Shown here: piece after piece, positions 1-7,982 of the stretch
Layout: the number at the start of each line of letters is the position of its first letter
How positions within the stretch are numbered: position 1 is the stretch's first letter
Assembly (NCBI RefSeq): GCF_000243415.2
Contig: NZ_KI912270.1
Span: forward strand, 2,356,001 to 2,420,000
DNA: 64,000 nt
Reading direction: 5' to 3'
Source: Mycolicibacterium tusciae JS617
GTDB taxonomy: Bacteria; Actinomycetota; Actinomycetes; Mycobacteriales; Mycobacteriaceae
Notes under the pieces: model-generated
The model's input: only the letters and a program-made list of their open reading frames with translations
What the model was told of the DNA's origin: nothing
The model's database searches: none
Program-made: the position numbers and the translations under genes

Positions 1-79
1 TGTGCGCAGTGCATCGCCGCTCGGGGTGGGCACTTCGTGCCCACCGGTCGATAGGTTCGCGGTTCGATAGGTCAGTCAT
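1..79 (-). CDS. Small island protein, 5' part only (runs off left edge)
   Basis: An ATG at 77-79 (minus) is preceded by a strong GGAGG ribosome-binding site (84-88). The first 26 codons are open to the window edge and begin MTDLSNREPIDRWARSAH. I do not recognise the protein. It is the next leftward gene after the primase/helicase, across the repeat-rich intergenic region. A 9-bp perfect stem (25-33 with 37-45, loop ttc) lies inside the coding part. The gene could continue as a phage-type accessory protein, but no function can be given from 26 residues. Confidence 0.5.
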   Translation of the reverse strand, partial: MTDLSNREPIDRWARSAHPERRCTAH

Positions 80-226
80 TGTGGCCTCCTTCGGCAAGAC
101 TTCCGCGAGTTCGCAACTCCACCTGAATGGACACCGGAGAGTTCCGCTGGCGCGATCAGCAGAAGCTCGAAGCATCTAAATCGCTTTGCCACCGAATACC
201 TTCGAGAACGAGTCAGGAAGGTCGAG

Positions 227-380
227 GTGTACAGCGTGTACCGAATCCATGGTTTGGCTAATCCACCCTGGAGGTGACTCGCACGCGATTGACAATTTCC
301 CTTTTGACCTGGTGAAGGGGGCCAGGCGGGTTGCACAATCTTATGCCCACACGTACACGTAGTACACCGTGTACACGGTG
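227..380. repeat. Inverted hexamer arrays, candidate replication origin or operator
   Basis: This is the only non-coding stretch over 300 bases (80-404). GTGTAC occurs at 227-232 and 236-241. Its reverse complement GTACAC occurs at 353-358, 362-367 and 371-376. Spacing is 9 bp within each array and the two arrays face each other across about 110 bp of DNA that is less GC-rich than its surroundings. A perfect 16-bp palindrome, CACCGTGTACACGGTG, lies at 365-380. The position immediately 3' of the primase/helicase gene is where SaPI-type origins carry two iteron sets. The alternative is an operator array for the gene starting at 79. Confidence 0.5.
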
Positions 381-404
381 ATAGCCGTCTGCCTAGTCCC
401 ATAT

Positions 405-1166
405 TCATTGGTTACCAACGCCTTCCCCGGCCAGCCGCAGCAAGAAACCGCACGGGCCGCTGTTCTCTGACGGCAGCTTGTCGATGCGGCCGGTGTCGAC
501 CAATAACTCCTCAGCCTTGTCAAATAGGAGGCGGTCGCGTTGGTGGATCGTCTTTCGTAACATGCTGCGAGAGAGCTCCCCTCCGTTGGCTTTCAACTTG
601 CGCTCGATGTTGTGAGCGACTCGCTGTATCCGCTCCGCTTCCTCGCTCTGCACCACTTCGGTCTTGGCGATCTCGCGGATACCGTCCGCGCGGCCACGGG
701 TCGCGTTCTCCGCGTAAACCTTCGAGCGCAATACATCAGCCACGCGACCGCGAGTTAGGTCAGATATGGCCATCACAATCCCAGCGAGCGACCAATCATC
801 TTGGTTGATCTCATCCGTTCGGCCATCTAGCCACATCAATGCAGCCGCAACTTTCAAACGGCAAAGCAGCCGATGACCGTCCAGTGGGTCAACCTCGCCG
901 CCGCGCAGCATTTCAACGCGGTGAGAGTCCACTGCCCGCCTTGCATCATCGGGCACCCCCAAAACCTGCAGTTCGATATCCGACACTCGAGCGTCGAGCA
1001 GACTTGGAGAAGACCCGCGGGCGGCAGCCCGTTGCTTTGGCCAGGCACCGAGGTGTCGCGGGGCAGGCAACTCCGGTAGGTCATTTGGCGCTTCAACGTC
1101 GCTGGTGGGCAACCACACGAAGCGCTGAGGTGTACCGCCATCAACATCGTCGAGCAGTGGCTTACC
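405..1166 (-). pseudogene. 3' fragment of primase/helicase gene, cut off by the IS21 insertion
   Basis: This is the C-terminal 253 codons of the island primase/helicase, beginning GKPLLDDVDGGTPQRFVWLP and ending EGVGNQ. Removing 1172-3817 and one copy of GCGAC joins it in frame to the 5' fragment (3818-5419), giving a 787-residue protein. It has no start of its own. An open frame does continue into the IS left end up to 1283, but that extension is IS sequence, not native protein. The fragment looks alpha-helical and charged near the end, as in replication helicases, but I see no catalytic motif here. Confidence 0.85.
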
Positions 1167-1171
1167 GCGAC

Positions 1172-1256
1172 TGTCGCCTGCCAGGAGCATGGGACCAGCG
1201 TGAGCTGATTTTGCCAGGGTGATGGGACCACCTGGATTGCCAGTTATGGGACCACC
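1172..1256. repeat. IS21 left end with three transposase-binding-type repeats
   Basis: Three copies of a TGCCAGG...ATGGGACCA motif lie at about 1179-1196, 1211-1232 and 1237-1256. The middle copy is identical to the inverted copy at the outer right end (3790-3811). Confidence 0.8.
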
Positions 1257-1330
1257 GGCGCGTCGCGTCGGTGGTCCCTTCATCTGTTCGTTTGATCGCC
1301 GTGACGGTTCAAGTCACGGAGGCGGCGGGC

Positions 1331-2957
1331 ATGGCTTTTCGGGAGGTCAGTGTGAACGAGATCAGGGAAGTGCTGCGGGTGTGGCTGGGGGTCGCCGGGT
1401 TGCCGGCACCGGGTTACCGCACGATTGCCGCGCATTGCGGCGTGGACCGCAAAACGGTGCGCCGCTACGTCGAGGCCGCGCAGGCGGCTGGTTTGCGCCG
1501 TAGCGACAGCGTCGAGGCTGTCGATGACGGGTTGATCGGGGCGGTCGCCGACGCGGTGCGCCCAGTACGCCCGGATGGTCACGGCGCGGCGTGGGAACAG
1601 TTGGTGGGGTTCGAGCAGCAGATCACCGCGTGGGTAGCCGGCGACGGTGAACAACGTCCGTTGACGATCACCAAGATCCACACCCTGCTGGCTCGCCAAG
1701 GCTGCCTGGTGCCGTATCGCACGTTGAACCGATTCGCCGGTGAGCGTTGCGGTTTCGGTGCCAAGGACACCACGGTGCGGGTCACCGATGGGGATCCCGG
1801 GGTGGAATGCCAGATCGATTTCGGCTACCTGGGGATGCTCACCGATGCCGATGATGGGCGGCGCCGCAAGGTGCACGCGTTGATCTTCACCGCCGTCTAC
1901 TCCCGGCACATGTTCGTGTGGCTGTCCTACTCCCAAACCCTGGCGGCGGTGATCGCCGGCTCTGAGGCGGCGTGGGGATTTCTTCGGCGGCGTGTTCGCG
2001 GTGCTGATCCCGGACAACTTGAAGCCGGTGATCGCCGCTGCTGATGCGGTCAACCCGCGATTCACCCAGGGGTGGCTGGACTACGCCAGCCATGTCGGAT
2101 TCCTCACCGACCCGGCCCGCGTGCGCTCTCCGAAGGACAAGCCGCGGGTGGAACGGGCGGTGCAGTACGTGCGCGGAAACTTCTGGGACGGTGAAACATT
2201 CACTAGCCTCGAGGAGGCGCAGCAGGCTGCGACGGCGTGGTGTGTGCGTACTGCCGGCACCCGCATCCACGGCAGCACCTGTGCACGCCCGCTGGAGGTG
2301 TTCACCACCGCCGAGCAGGCCCTGCTGCTGCCGGCGCCGGGTGTCTACGACGTGCCGGTGTTCAAAGCGGTGAAGGTGCACCGCGATTTCCACGCCGAGG
2401 CGGCCAAGGCGCTGTACTCGCTGCCCGAGCACTGGATCGGGCACACCCTCGACGTCCGTGCCGACAGTGAGCTGGTGAAGTTCTATCACCGCGGTGTGCT
2501 GGTGAAAGTCCATCCCCGCCAGCCTCCGGGTGGCCGCAGCACCGACCGCGCCGACTTACCCGAACACAAAGCCGTCTACGCGATGCGGGACCTGGCGGCG
2601 TTGATCGCTACGTGCGCCGCACACGGCCCCAACATCGGGATCTACGCCGAACGCATCCTGGATGACCCGCTGCCCTGGACCCGGATGCGCACCGTTTACC
2701 GGCTCCAAGGCCTGGTCCGCCGCTACGGCGCCGACCGCGTCGAACGGGCGTGCTCACTGTCGCTGGACCTCGATGTCGTCTCGGTCAACAAGATCGCCTC
2801 CATGCTGCAGCGCGGCACCGAGAGCACCGCCCCGCAACTGCCACGAGCAGTCGGACAGGCAACTACCCGTTTCACCCGATGCCCCTCGGAATTCAACACT
2901 CCAACAACATCATTGACCATCGTCACCGACGAAACCACACCGCAGGAGATCCGCTGA
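1331..2957 (+). pseudogene. istA-like transposase, frameshifted
   Basis: This is the IS21 DDE transposase. The start chosen is ATG 1331 (MAFREVSVNEIREVLRVW) behind GGAGG. An N-terminal helix-turn-helix is followed by the first catalytic Asp region (QIDFGYLGML). The frame then breaks near 1979-1985: GGATTTCTTC carries one extra base compared with the expected Gly-Phe-Phe codons. The protein resumes in the next frame at FAVLIPDNLKP (second Asp) and PRVERAVQYVR (Glu), and continues to the stop at 2957. Both halves keep family motifs. The break could be an inactivating insertion, a sequencing error or, less likely, programmed frameshifting. Confidence 0.85.
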
Positions 2958-2958
2958 C

Positions 2959-3756
2959 ATGACGACCCACCGCGCACCCGCCGACCCAGTCGGCGCTGAC
3001 CTGACCCGACTGCTCAAAGCCCTCAAACTCGGTGCTCTGGCCGACACCCTGCCCGAACGGGCCGCCCTGGCCCGCCAGCACAAACTCAGCCACATCGGAT
3101 TCCTCGAAACACTTCTCGCCGACGAGGTATCCCGACGCGAATCCCGTTCAGCTGCCCTACGGGCGACCAAAGCCGGACTCGACCCGACGATGCGCTTCGA
3201 CACCTGGACCGCACAAGACGACCTGCGCTACGACCGCACCCTGCTCGGCGACCTGACCTCGCTACGATTCCTCGACGCCGGACAGTCCGCGATCATCCTC
3301 GGACCCGTCGGCGTAGGCAAGACACATCTAGCAACCGCACTGGGACACATGGCGATTCGACGACGCTACACCGTACAGTTCGCCCGATCCGACAAACTGT
3401 TCACCCGGCTACGCGCCGCCCGCCTCGACAACACCGTCGACGCCGAGATCCGTCGACTAACCGCCATCGACGTCCTCATCATCGACGACTTCGCACTCAG
3501 GCCCCTCGGCGCCACCGAAACCAGCGACTTCTACGAAATCATCGTCGAACGACACCGCGCCAAAACGACCATCGTGACCTCCAACCGAGAACCCGCCGAA
3601 TGGCTGACCATGACCGCCGACACCCTGCTCGCACAATCAGCCATCGACAGACTCACCGCCACCGCCCACACCCTCGTCATCGAAGGACCGTCCTACCGGC
3701 AACGCACCCGACCCGGCCAGCTTGACCCAGACCACCCCGACGAGCATCCTCAATAA
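2959..3756 (+). CDS. IstB-like helper ATPase of IS21
   Basis: This 265-residue protein is the normal length for IstB, the AAA+ helper that assembles on target DNA and directs the IstA transposase. Walker A is GPVGVGKTH and Walker B is VLIIDDF. An Arg-rich region and the TSNREP sensor-like segment follow. It starts 1 base after the istA stop, so the two are translationally coupled. It looks intact even though its partner istA is broken. It sits opposite in orientation to the interrupted primase gene. Confidence 0.93.
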   Translation: MTTHRAPADPVGADLTRLLKALKLGALADTLPERAALARQHKLSHIGFLETLLADEVSRRESRSAALRATKAGLDPTMRFDTWTAQDDLRYDRTLLGDLTSLRFLDAGQSAIILGPVGVGKTHLATALGHMAIRRRYTVQFARSDKLFTRLRAARLDNTVDAEIRRLTAIDVLIIDDFALRPLGATETSDFYEIIVERHRAKTTIVTSNREPAEWLTMTADTLLAQSAIDRLTATAHTLVIEGPSYRQRTRPGQLDPDHPDEHPQ

Positions 3757-3764
3757 CGCGCCAC

Positions 3765-3817
3765 GGTGGTCCCATCCCCCTGGCAATCAGGTGGTCCCAT
3801 CACCCTGGCAAGCGACA
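3765..3817. repeat. IS21 right end with two inverted terminal-type repeats
   Basis: GGTGGTCCCATC(C/A)CCCTGGCAA occurs at 3765-3786 and 3790-3811, inverted relative to the left-end copies. The outer tip is GCGACA at 3812-3817, followed by the target duplication GCGAC. Confidence 0.8.
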
Positions 3818-5419
3818 GCGACCGGGCTGCACACCGACCGTTAAACACAACCGATATCGGTGTGCGCAGAGGCGAACCGCCTTCTCGGGATCTGCGTACG
3901 AGAACCCCAGTTCTTCGCCGCTATAGGCGGATCTCAGCTGCGGAAGCAACGTGGAGCTGCTGCGCGTCGTCAGCGCGATCAGATTGTCTACCTCAGGGGC
4001 ATCGAAGACCACCGACGTCCTTAACCCTTCTTGAACCCACGGCCCCGTGCGGCCGCCCACGCGGTGCTTGTAGGCAAACATCTTCGCCATGCCCTCGCCG
4101 CTTCCGAGTGTTGCGGTGAATGTCGCCGGCTCGGTATTCAGCCAGTCCTCCGCAGCCGCGCTGGCCCCGCCTTTGCCGGCACCACTCGGTCCCACCAGTG
4201 CCACAAAAAGATTCAAGCTGGCGTGCGAGCCAACCATTGGCGGCAGCACAACTGTCGGCGGAATCGCTGCAACGGCACGAGCTAGGACGTAGCCAAGCAT
4301 CGCCCATGGCCCGACCCGACGGGCGCGGGCGAACTGCCGAACGCTGCGCAAATTGTCTCTTGCTGTCCAGAAAGGTTCGTCATGAATCGTGCGACCGCTA
4401 TGTTCGTGGCCATTCAACTCGGCCCGCGCTTGACGGGCGGTTTTCGCTGCTGCGATCTGAGGACCGAAGGCGAATGCCTTCACGAGTTCAAACTGCGGCG
4501 CGTCTTCGCCCGTCGCTTCTCGTAGTTGCCGCATCCTTTGGGCCAAAACCGAGTAGCCGTGTTGGTGATCGGCCTCGGTGATACAGCCGAGCCGAACTGC
4601 ACAAGCCAGACGCACACTTTGACTGAGAAGCCACTGGTGCCGTCCGCTTTCGGGAACATCGATGTTCCAGCCATTGATCATTTCCGCTGCATATGAGCAG
4701 GTTTCGTCCGCGTACTCCCAGTCGTCCGGGTTGCTTTTCGGTGCCGTTATCCTCGTGGTTTCGCCATTGACCACAAACTGACTCAGCCTTGAGTCCATCT
4801 CCTTCAGCGTCAGGGCTTCACCGTTGTCGGCGTGACAGACGACTGGAATTGGGTCGTGCTTACAGTTAAACGTGTTCGGGACGCGCAACACGCGAGGCAG
4901 GTCGAATACTGCATCAGCGGCCGCCCCGAGCGCCCGCGCGGTTTCTTTCACCAACCGCCCCCAACGCTTCGACAGCACGCTGACCGTTTCTCGATTGTCG
5001 TCATTGATGAAGCCATCGCGGACCGGCCAGTAGGCATGCAGTCCGCCGCCGCTATTCGTGACTGCCGAAGGTCGAACGTGGAGCATCGACGACAGCACGT
5101 CGATGATCTGACGGGCGGTCGACTCGTCTCCGCAGCCGTTGACTTTGAAGTCGAGGTCTGCGACCAGCGCCGCGAGCCGAGTCACGTCGTCGACTTTGCC
5201 GCGCCCGCCATTGCGCCGTTCCGGACCCTTGACCGGGTTGACGCCAAAGTAGATGTCGGCGTGTTCGGGTAGTGACTTCACCACCACCCGCGCTTGGCTA
5301 GGCGCACAGACTTCCGTGCAAAACGGGCCACCATCAATTCTGTGGCAGATCGACACGTACTCGGCGTCGGTGAAACGAAGAACGTCGAGCAGCAGCTCGG
5401 GAAAGGCACGTGTGGACAA
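3818..5419 (-). pseudogene. Island primase-polymerase/helicase, 5' fragment interrupted by IS21
   Basis: This is the N-terminal 534 codons of an element-encoded replication protein. An archaeo-eukaryotic-type primase domain is suggested by DLD (88-90) and the SGGGLH motif (123-128). A helicase-like ATPase follows, with Walker A GPSGAGKG (410-417) and a Walker B-like VVFDAPEVD (470-478). The reading ends in IS sequence just after VQPGR. The other 253 codons lie at 405-1166. The start is a TTG at 5419, chosen because an in-frame stop lies just upstream; no clear ribosome site is seen. Xis ends 32 bases upstream, so they probably form one operon. Without this protein, autonomous replication of the island is probably lost. 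Confidence 0.85.
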
Positions 5420-5451
5420 GTCGTGGCCGATCTATCGGTAGGAGAAGGCGG

Positions 5452-5679
5452 TCACGCCGGCAGGTCGGTACGGATCTTGCGGTTCTGTCCGATCCACGCC
5501 TCGACATCGCAGCGGCGGTAGTAAACCCGCCGCATCACTTTTACGAAGACAGGTCCGTTTCCCTTGTGCCGCAACGCCGCCCACGTCTGGGCAGTCGTGC
5601 CTTGAAACAGTGTTGACATGGATTCGGCGGGGATCAGCTCGTCTTTCCCGTAATCAGCGAGCTGTCGAACAACGGTCAT
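5452..5679 (-). CDS. Excisionase/helix-turn-helix DNA-binding protein
   Basis: This small protein (75 residues from ATG 5679) has the MerR/Xis-type winged helix pattern: a helix near STLFQGTTAQTWAALRH, a basic wing, then YYRRCDVEAWI. Such proteins bend att DNA and steer the integrase toward excision; phage and plasmid Xis look the same. The start at 5679 has a GAGG-type site 8-9 bases upstream. A longer frame to 5775 would run through the putative operator and is rejected. It is first in the leftward operon with the primase/helicase and divergent from the XRE regulator. Confidence 0.75.
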   Translation of the reverse strand: MTVVRQLADYGKDELIPAESMSTLFQGTTAQTWAALRHKGNGPVFVKVMRRVYYRRCDVEAWIGQNRKIRTDLPA

Positions 5680-5718
5680 CAGCCGTACCTCGCTTTGCCT
5701 GGTGTAATCAAGATGATT

Positions 5719-5798
5719 ACGTACCGTATCCTCTTTGGTGCATCCATTTGAACACGGCAGATCGCAATTGCGCAAGATCGACTTGCTGACGTACCGTA
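5719..5798. promoter_or_regulatory. Divergent xis/XRE control region with a duplicated 10-mer
   Basis: ACGTACCGTA occurs identically at 5719-5728 and 5789-5798, 70 bp apart, in the 125-bp gap between the xis start and the XRE start. The placement fits operators for the XRE repressor that set the lysogeny/excision switch. No footprint evidence is available here. Confidence 0.5.
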
Positions 5799-5804
5799 GT
5801 CAAC

Positions 5805-6269
5805 ATGGGTACACACGCGGTCCAGCGCGGACCAACCGCCGACACTGTCGGCGCCAACGTCAAACGCCTCCGCGAAGAGCGGAATCTTGGGTTGCGTGCC
5901 TTTGCGGGACGCTTGGCCGAGAACGGCCGTCCGCTCACGCATACGGCGCTCGACAAGATCGAGCGGGGCACTCGTCGCGTAGATGTCGATGACCTTATGG
6001 CTCTGTCGGTCGCGCTAGGGGTCTCGCCACTCAGGTTGTTGATGCCCCACACGGCTACCGCCGATGAATACGTGCAGGCGACTTGTCGGCCCAATGAGCC
6101 TGCGCATTTGTTGTGGGATGTTCTGCGCGCCGCACCTTTTCGTGAGACTGACGGCCCTATGAATTACCGTCACTGTCTCGACTCCACGCCACCGTGGGCT
6201 ATCGCAGACCTTGGGATCACTGTCGCGACTGTTGATTTCAATCGAGAGACCGACAATGGCAACGATTGA
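5805..6269 (+). CDS. XRE-family transcriptional regulator (island repressor candidate)
   Basis: A 154-residue protein with an N-terminal HTH_3 domain (about residues 14-75): GANVKRLREERNLGLRAFAG, then ALDKIERGTRRVDVDDLMAL and LGVSP. The C-terminal half has no family I recognise and could serve oligomerisation or sensing. It is divergent from xis/primase and overlaps the integrase start by 14 bases, so integrase and repressor share a transcript. By analogy with Stl/cI-type repressors it probably represses the leftward replication genes, binding the duplicated 10-mer at 5719/5789. Confidence 0.8.
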   Translation: MGTHAVQRGPTADTVGANVKRLREERNLGLRAFAGRLAENGRPLTHTALDKIERGTRRVDVDDLMALSVALGVSPLRLLMPHTATADEYVQATCRPNEPAHLLWDVLRAAPFRETDGPMNYRHCLDSTPPWAIADLGITVATVDFNRETDNGND

Positions 6270-7368
6270 GAAGTACCAGACATCAACGGGTGTAACCCGT
6301 TACATGGTCCGATACCGGACACCACAGCACACGCAAACCAAAAAGCGCGGTTTCACCACGAAGCGAGCCGCCGAGGCGTTCGCCAACACAGTCGAAGTCG
6401 AGAAGCTCACCGGCAATTACGTCGCCCCGTCGCTCGGTCAGGTCACGATGGGCGAGTTGGGTAAAGAATGGCTAGCTCGCCAAGCGCACCATAAAGCGAG
6501 TTGGTCGGCGCGGCTGGAATCGGTATGGCGCGTCCACGTGGAGCCCAAATGGGGCCGCCGTCGCATCGCTGACATTCGTCCGACCGAGGTCCAGAAGTGG
6601 GTAGCCGAATTGAAGCTCTCGCCATCGTCCGTAGCTCACGCCCATACAGTGCTCGCGGGCATCCTTGACGGGGCCGTAGCTGACCGCCGCCTCGGCGCCA
6701 ATCCGGCCAGAGGTGTGAAGCTACCTCGCAAGACGCCGAAAGTTCGTAACTACTTGACTGCCAAGCAAGCGTCGGCACTAGCCGACGAGTCCAAGTATCC
6801 CGACATCGTTCTCCTGTTGGCGACCACCGGCCTGCGGTGGGGAGAGATGGCGGCACTCCGGGTTCGTGATGTCGACCTCGGTCGTAGCCGGATTCGTATC
6901 GAGCGTTCGGCATCGAAGGTGAATTCGAAATCGATCATCGGCACCACCAAGACCCACACGGCCCGTTCGGTGGCGGTCTCAGCGTCGGTGCTCAAGCTTT
7001 TAGCTCCGGCGATGGTCGGCAAGTCCCCCGATGAGCTGTTGTGGAGTCGTGCCGATGGGCGGCCATTGCGACCCCCGACGACGACGCATTGGTTTGGTGC
7101 GGCGATCAAACGCTGCCAAGCGGCGGATGACAAGTTCCCTCGGGTCACCGTCCACGATCTACGGCACACGGCGGCGTCATTGATGATCGCCTCCGGTGCA
7201 AACGTCAAGACAGTGCAGTCCCAGCTTGGGCACAAGACGGCGACGATGACGCTCGATCTGTACGGGCACCTGTTCCCCGACGACCTCGACGACATAGCCA
7301 ACAAAATGGACGACCTGGTATCGGGGTGTGCCCAAAATGTGCCCAAAAAGGAAGCAGGCCAGGGCTAA
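6256..7368 (+). CDS. Tyrosine site-specific integrase
   Basis: A 370-residue phage-type recombinase. The N-terminal arm-binding domain is rich in basic and aromatic residues (VTRYMVRYRTPQHTQTKKRG). A SAM-like core-binding domain follows (about 60-150). The catalytic domain shows Arg in TGLRWGEM, HxxR in HDLRHTAAS, His in QLGHKTA and the nucleophilic Tyr in LDLYGHLF. The start is ATG 6256; an upstream in-frame start at 6211 is possible but lies inside the XRE gene. The stop codon sits in the loop of the hairpin that follows ssrA. It should catalyse integration at the tmRNA 3' end. Confidence 0.95.
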   Translation: MATIEKYQTSTGVTRYMVRYRTPQHTQTKKRGFTTKRAAEAFANTVEVEKLTGNYVAPSLGQVTMGELGKEWLARQAHHKASWSARLESVWRVHVEPKWGRRRIADIRPTEVQKWVAELKLSPSSVAHAHTVLAGILDGAVADRRLGANPARGVKLPRKTPKVRNYLTAKQASALADESKYPDIVLLLATTGLRWGEMAALRVRDVDLGRSRIRIERSASKVNSKSIIGTTKTHTARSVAVSASVLKLLAPAMVGKSPDELLWSRADGRPLRPPTTTHWFGAAIKRCQAADDKFPRVTVHDLRHTAASLMIASGANVKTVQSQLGHKTATMTLDLYGHLFPDDLDDIANKMDDLVSGCAQNVPKKEAGQG

Positions 7369-7385
7369 AACATACCCTGGCCTGC
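7354..7385 (-). terminator. Hairpin terminator for ssrA, formed from the integrase tail
   Basis: The 11-bp perfect arms GCAGGCCAGGG (7354-7364) and CCCTGGCCTGC (7375-7385) flank a 10-base loop. Read on the minus strand it lies 12 bases after the mature tmRNA end and is followed by TTCCTTTTT, a good intrinsic terminator. On the plus strand it also overlaps the last integrase codons and its stop. Confidence 0.75.
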
Positions 7386-7396
7386 ATCGTCTCCAG

Positions 7397-7762
7397 TGGA
7401 GCTGCCGGGAATCGAACCCGGGTCCTACGGCATTCCCTCGAGGCTTCTCCGTGCGCAGTCCGCTATGCCTCTACTCGGATCTCCTGATCACGCGAACAAG
7501 TCAGGATGACGATCCCAGTCGCTGTTTGATGTCCCCGTAGGTCCCGCGACCGAACCTATGGGTTTGTCCCTCTAGATGACGCCAGGGTCCGGGTCGAGGG
7601 CTCTCCCGGTCTGACGGACTCACAGTCGCTTATGCAGCGAGAGCGAAGTCGCGCTGATTGGAATCGGCGCTTAATTGGTTGCAACGACGCTTACGGTGGT
7701 CTCTTGCCTGCACCGGCACGCTTCCCTTGATTCGATGCGCGAAGTCGAAACCGTTCAGCCCC
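7397..7762 (-). ncRNA. ssrA: Transfer-messenger RNA (tmRNA)
   Basis: The 5' end GGGGCTGAACGGTTTCGACT and the 3' T-arm/acceptor GGTTCGATTCCCGGCAGCTCC are diagnostic and pair as a 7-bp acceptor stem. The internal tag frame (7630-7668, minus) encodes ADSNQRDFALAA followed by TAA, close to the mycobacterial proteolysis tag. Length is about 366 nt. The RNA rescues stalled ribosomes together with SmpB, whose gene is at 27807. After the discriminator A the genome reads CTG rather than CCA, so CCA is probably added post-transcriptionally; the integrase-side junction lies immediately beyond. Confidence 0.97.
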
Positions 7763-7769
7763 TCGCACC

Positions 7770-7801
7770 CCTGCCGACTTTCGGCAGGACATTTCATTCT
7801 A
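7770..7801 (-). promoter_or_regulatory. Likely ssrA promoter -10 and 5' leader hairpin
   Basis: A TAGAAT -10-like hexamer lies at 7796-7801 (minus). Between it and the mature tmRNA 5' end is an 8-bp stem (7770-7777 with 7781-7788, 3-base loop), probably part of the precursor removed by RNase P-type processing. No good -35 is visible. Confidence 0.45.
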
Positions 7802-7982
7802 CCTGTGAGCACAACACGCGCCAGCGAATAAATAGTCCCAGGTAGATCACGTAGTCGACGTGCGCCACGACGGGATCTGCCCATGGCCGCGTCGCCGCCT
7901 AAGTGACGGCGTCACGAGCAGTAACGCCCATGAAATCTGGAGGCGACGTCGGTGTATCTGTGTCGACATACGGTGCCGACGT

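Larger units (their letters stand above)
1172..3817 (+). mobile_element. IS21-family insertion sequence (2646 bp)
   Basis: The element begins TGTCGCCTGCCAGG and ends with the inverted counterpart (CCTGGCAAGCGACA). It is flanked by the 5-bp direct repeat GCGAC at 1167-1171 and 3818-3822, and it carries istA- and istB-like genes in the usual order. The multiple terminal repeats, the TG...CA ends and the short duplication are typical of IS21. It lies inside the primase/helicase gene of the island, in the opposite orientation. Because istA is frameshifted, this copy may be immobile unless a transposase is supplied elsewhere. Confidence 0.93.
1..7396. mobile_element. Right part of an integrated island at the ssrA 3' end (left end outside window)
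   Basis: A tyrosine integrase ends 28 bp from the mature 3' end of tmRNA, a classic attachment site. The module contains integrase and an XRE regulator reading right, and Xis, a primase/helicase and a small gene reading left. This divergent lysogeny/replication layout is known from SaPI/PICI satellites and resembles the phiRv1/phiRv2 elements of M. tuberculosis. No second copy of the tmRNA 3' sequence was seen in the window, so the other att site should lie to the left. No capsid, terminase or conjugation gene is visible here, so satellite, defective prophage and ICE remain open. Confidence 0.75.

Noticed and set aside
76..408. 110-residue minus frame across the repeat region
   Set aside because: Its codons include the iteron arrays and GTACAC clusters, no ribosome site was seen, and the ATG at 79 with GGAGG in another frame is better.
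7860..7982. Upstream 41-codon extension of the symporter
   Set aside because: Arg/Cys-rich and unlike the family; the N-terminal helix begins at ATG 7983.
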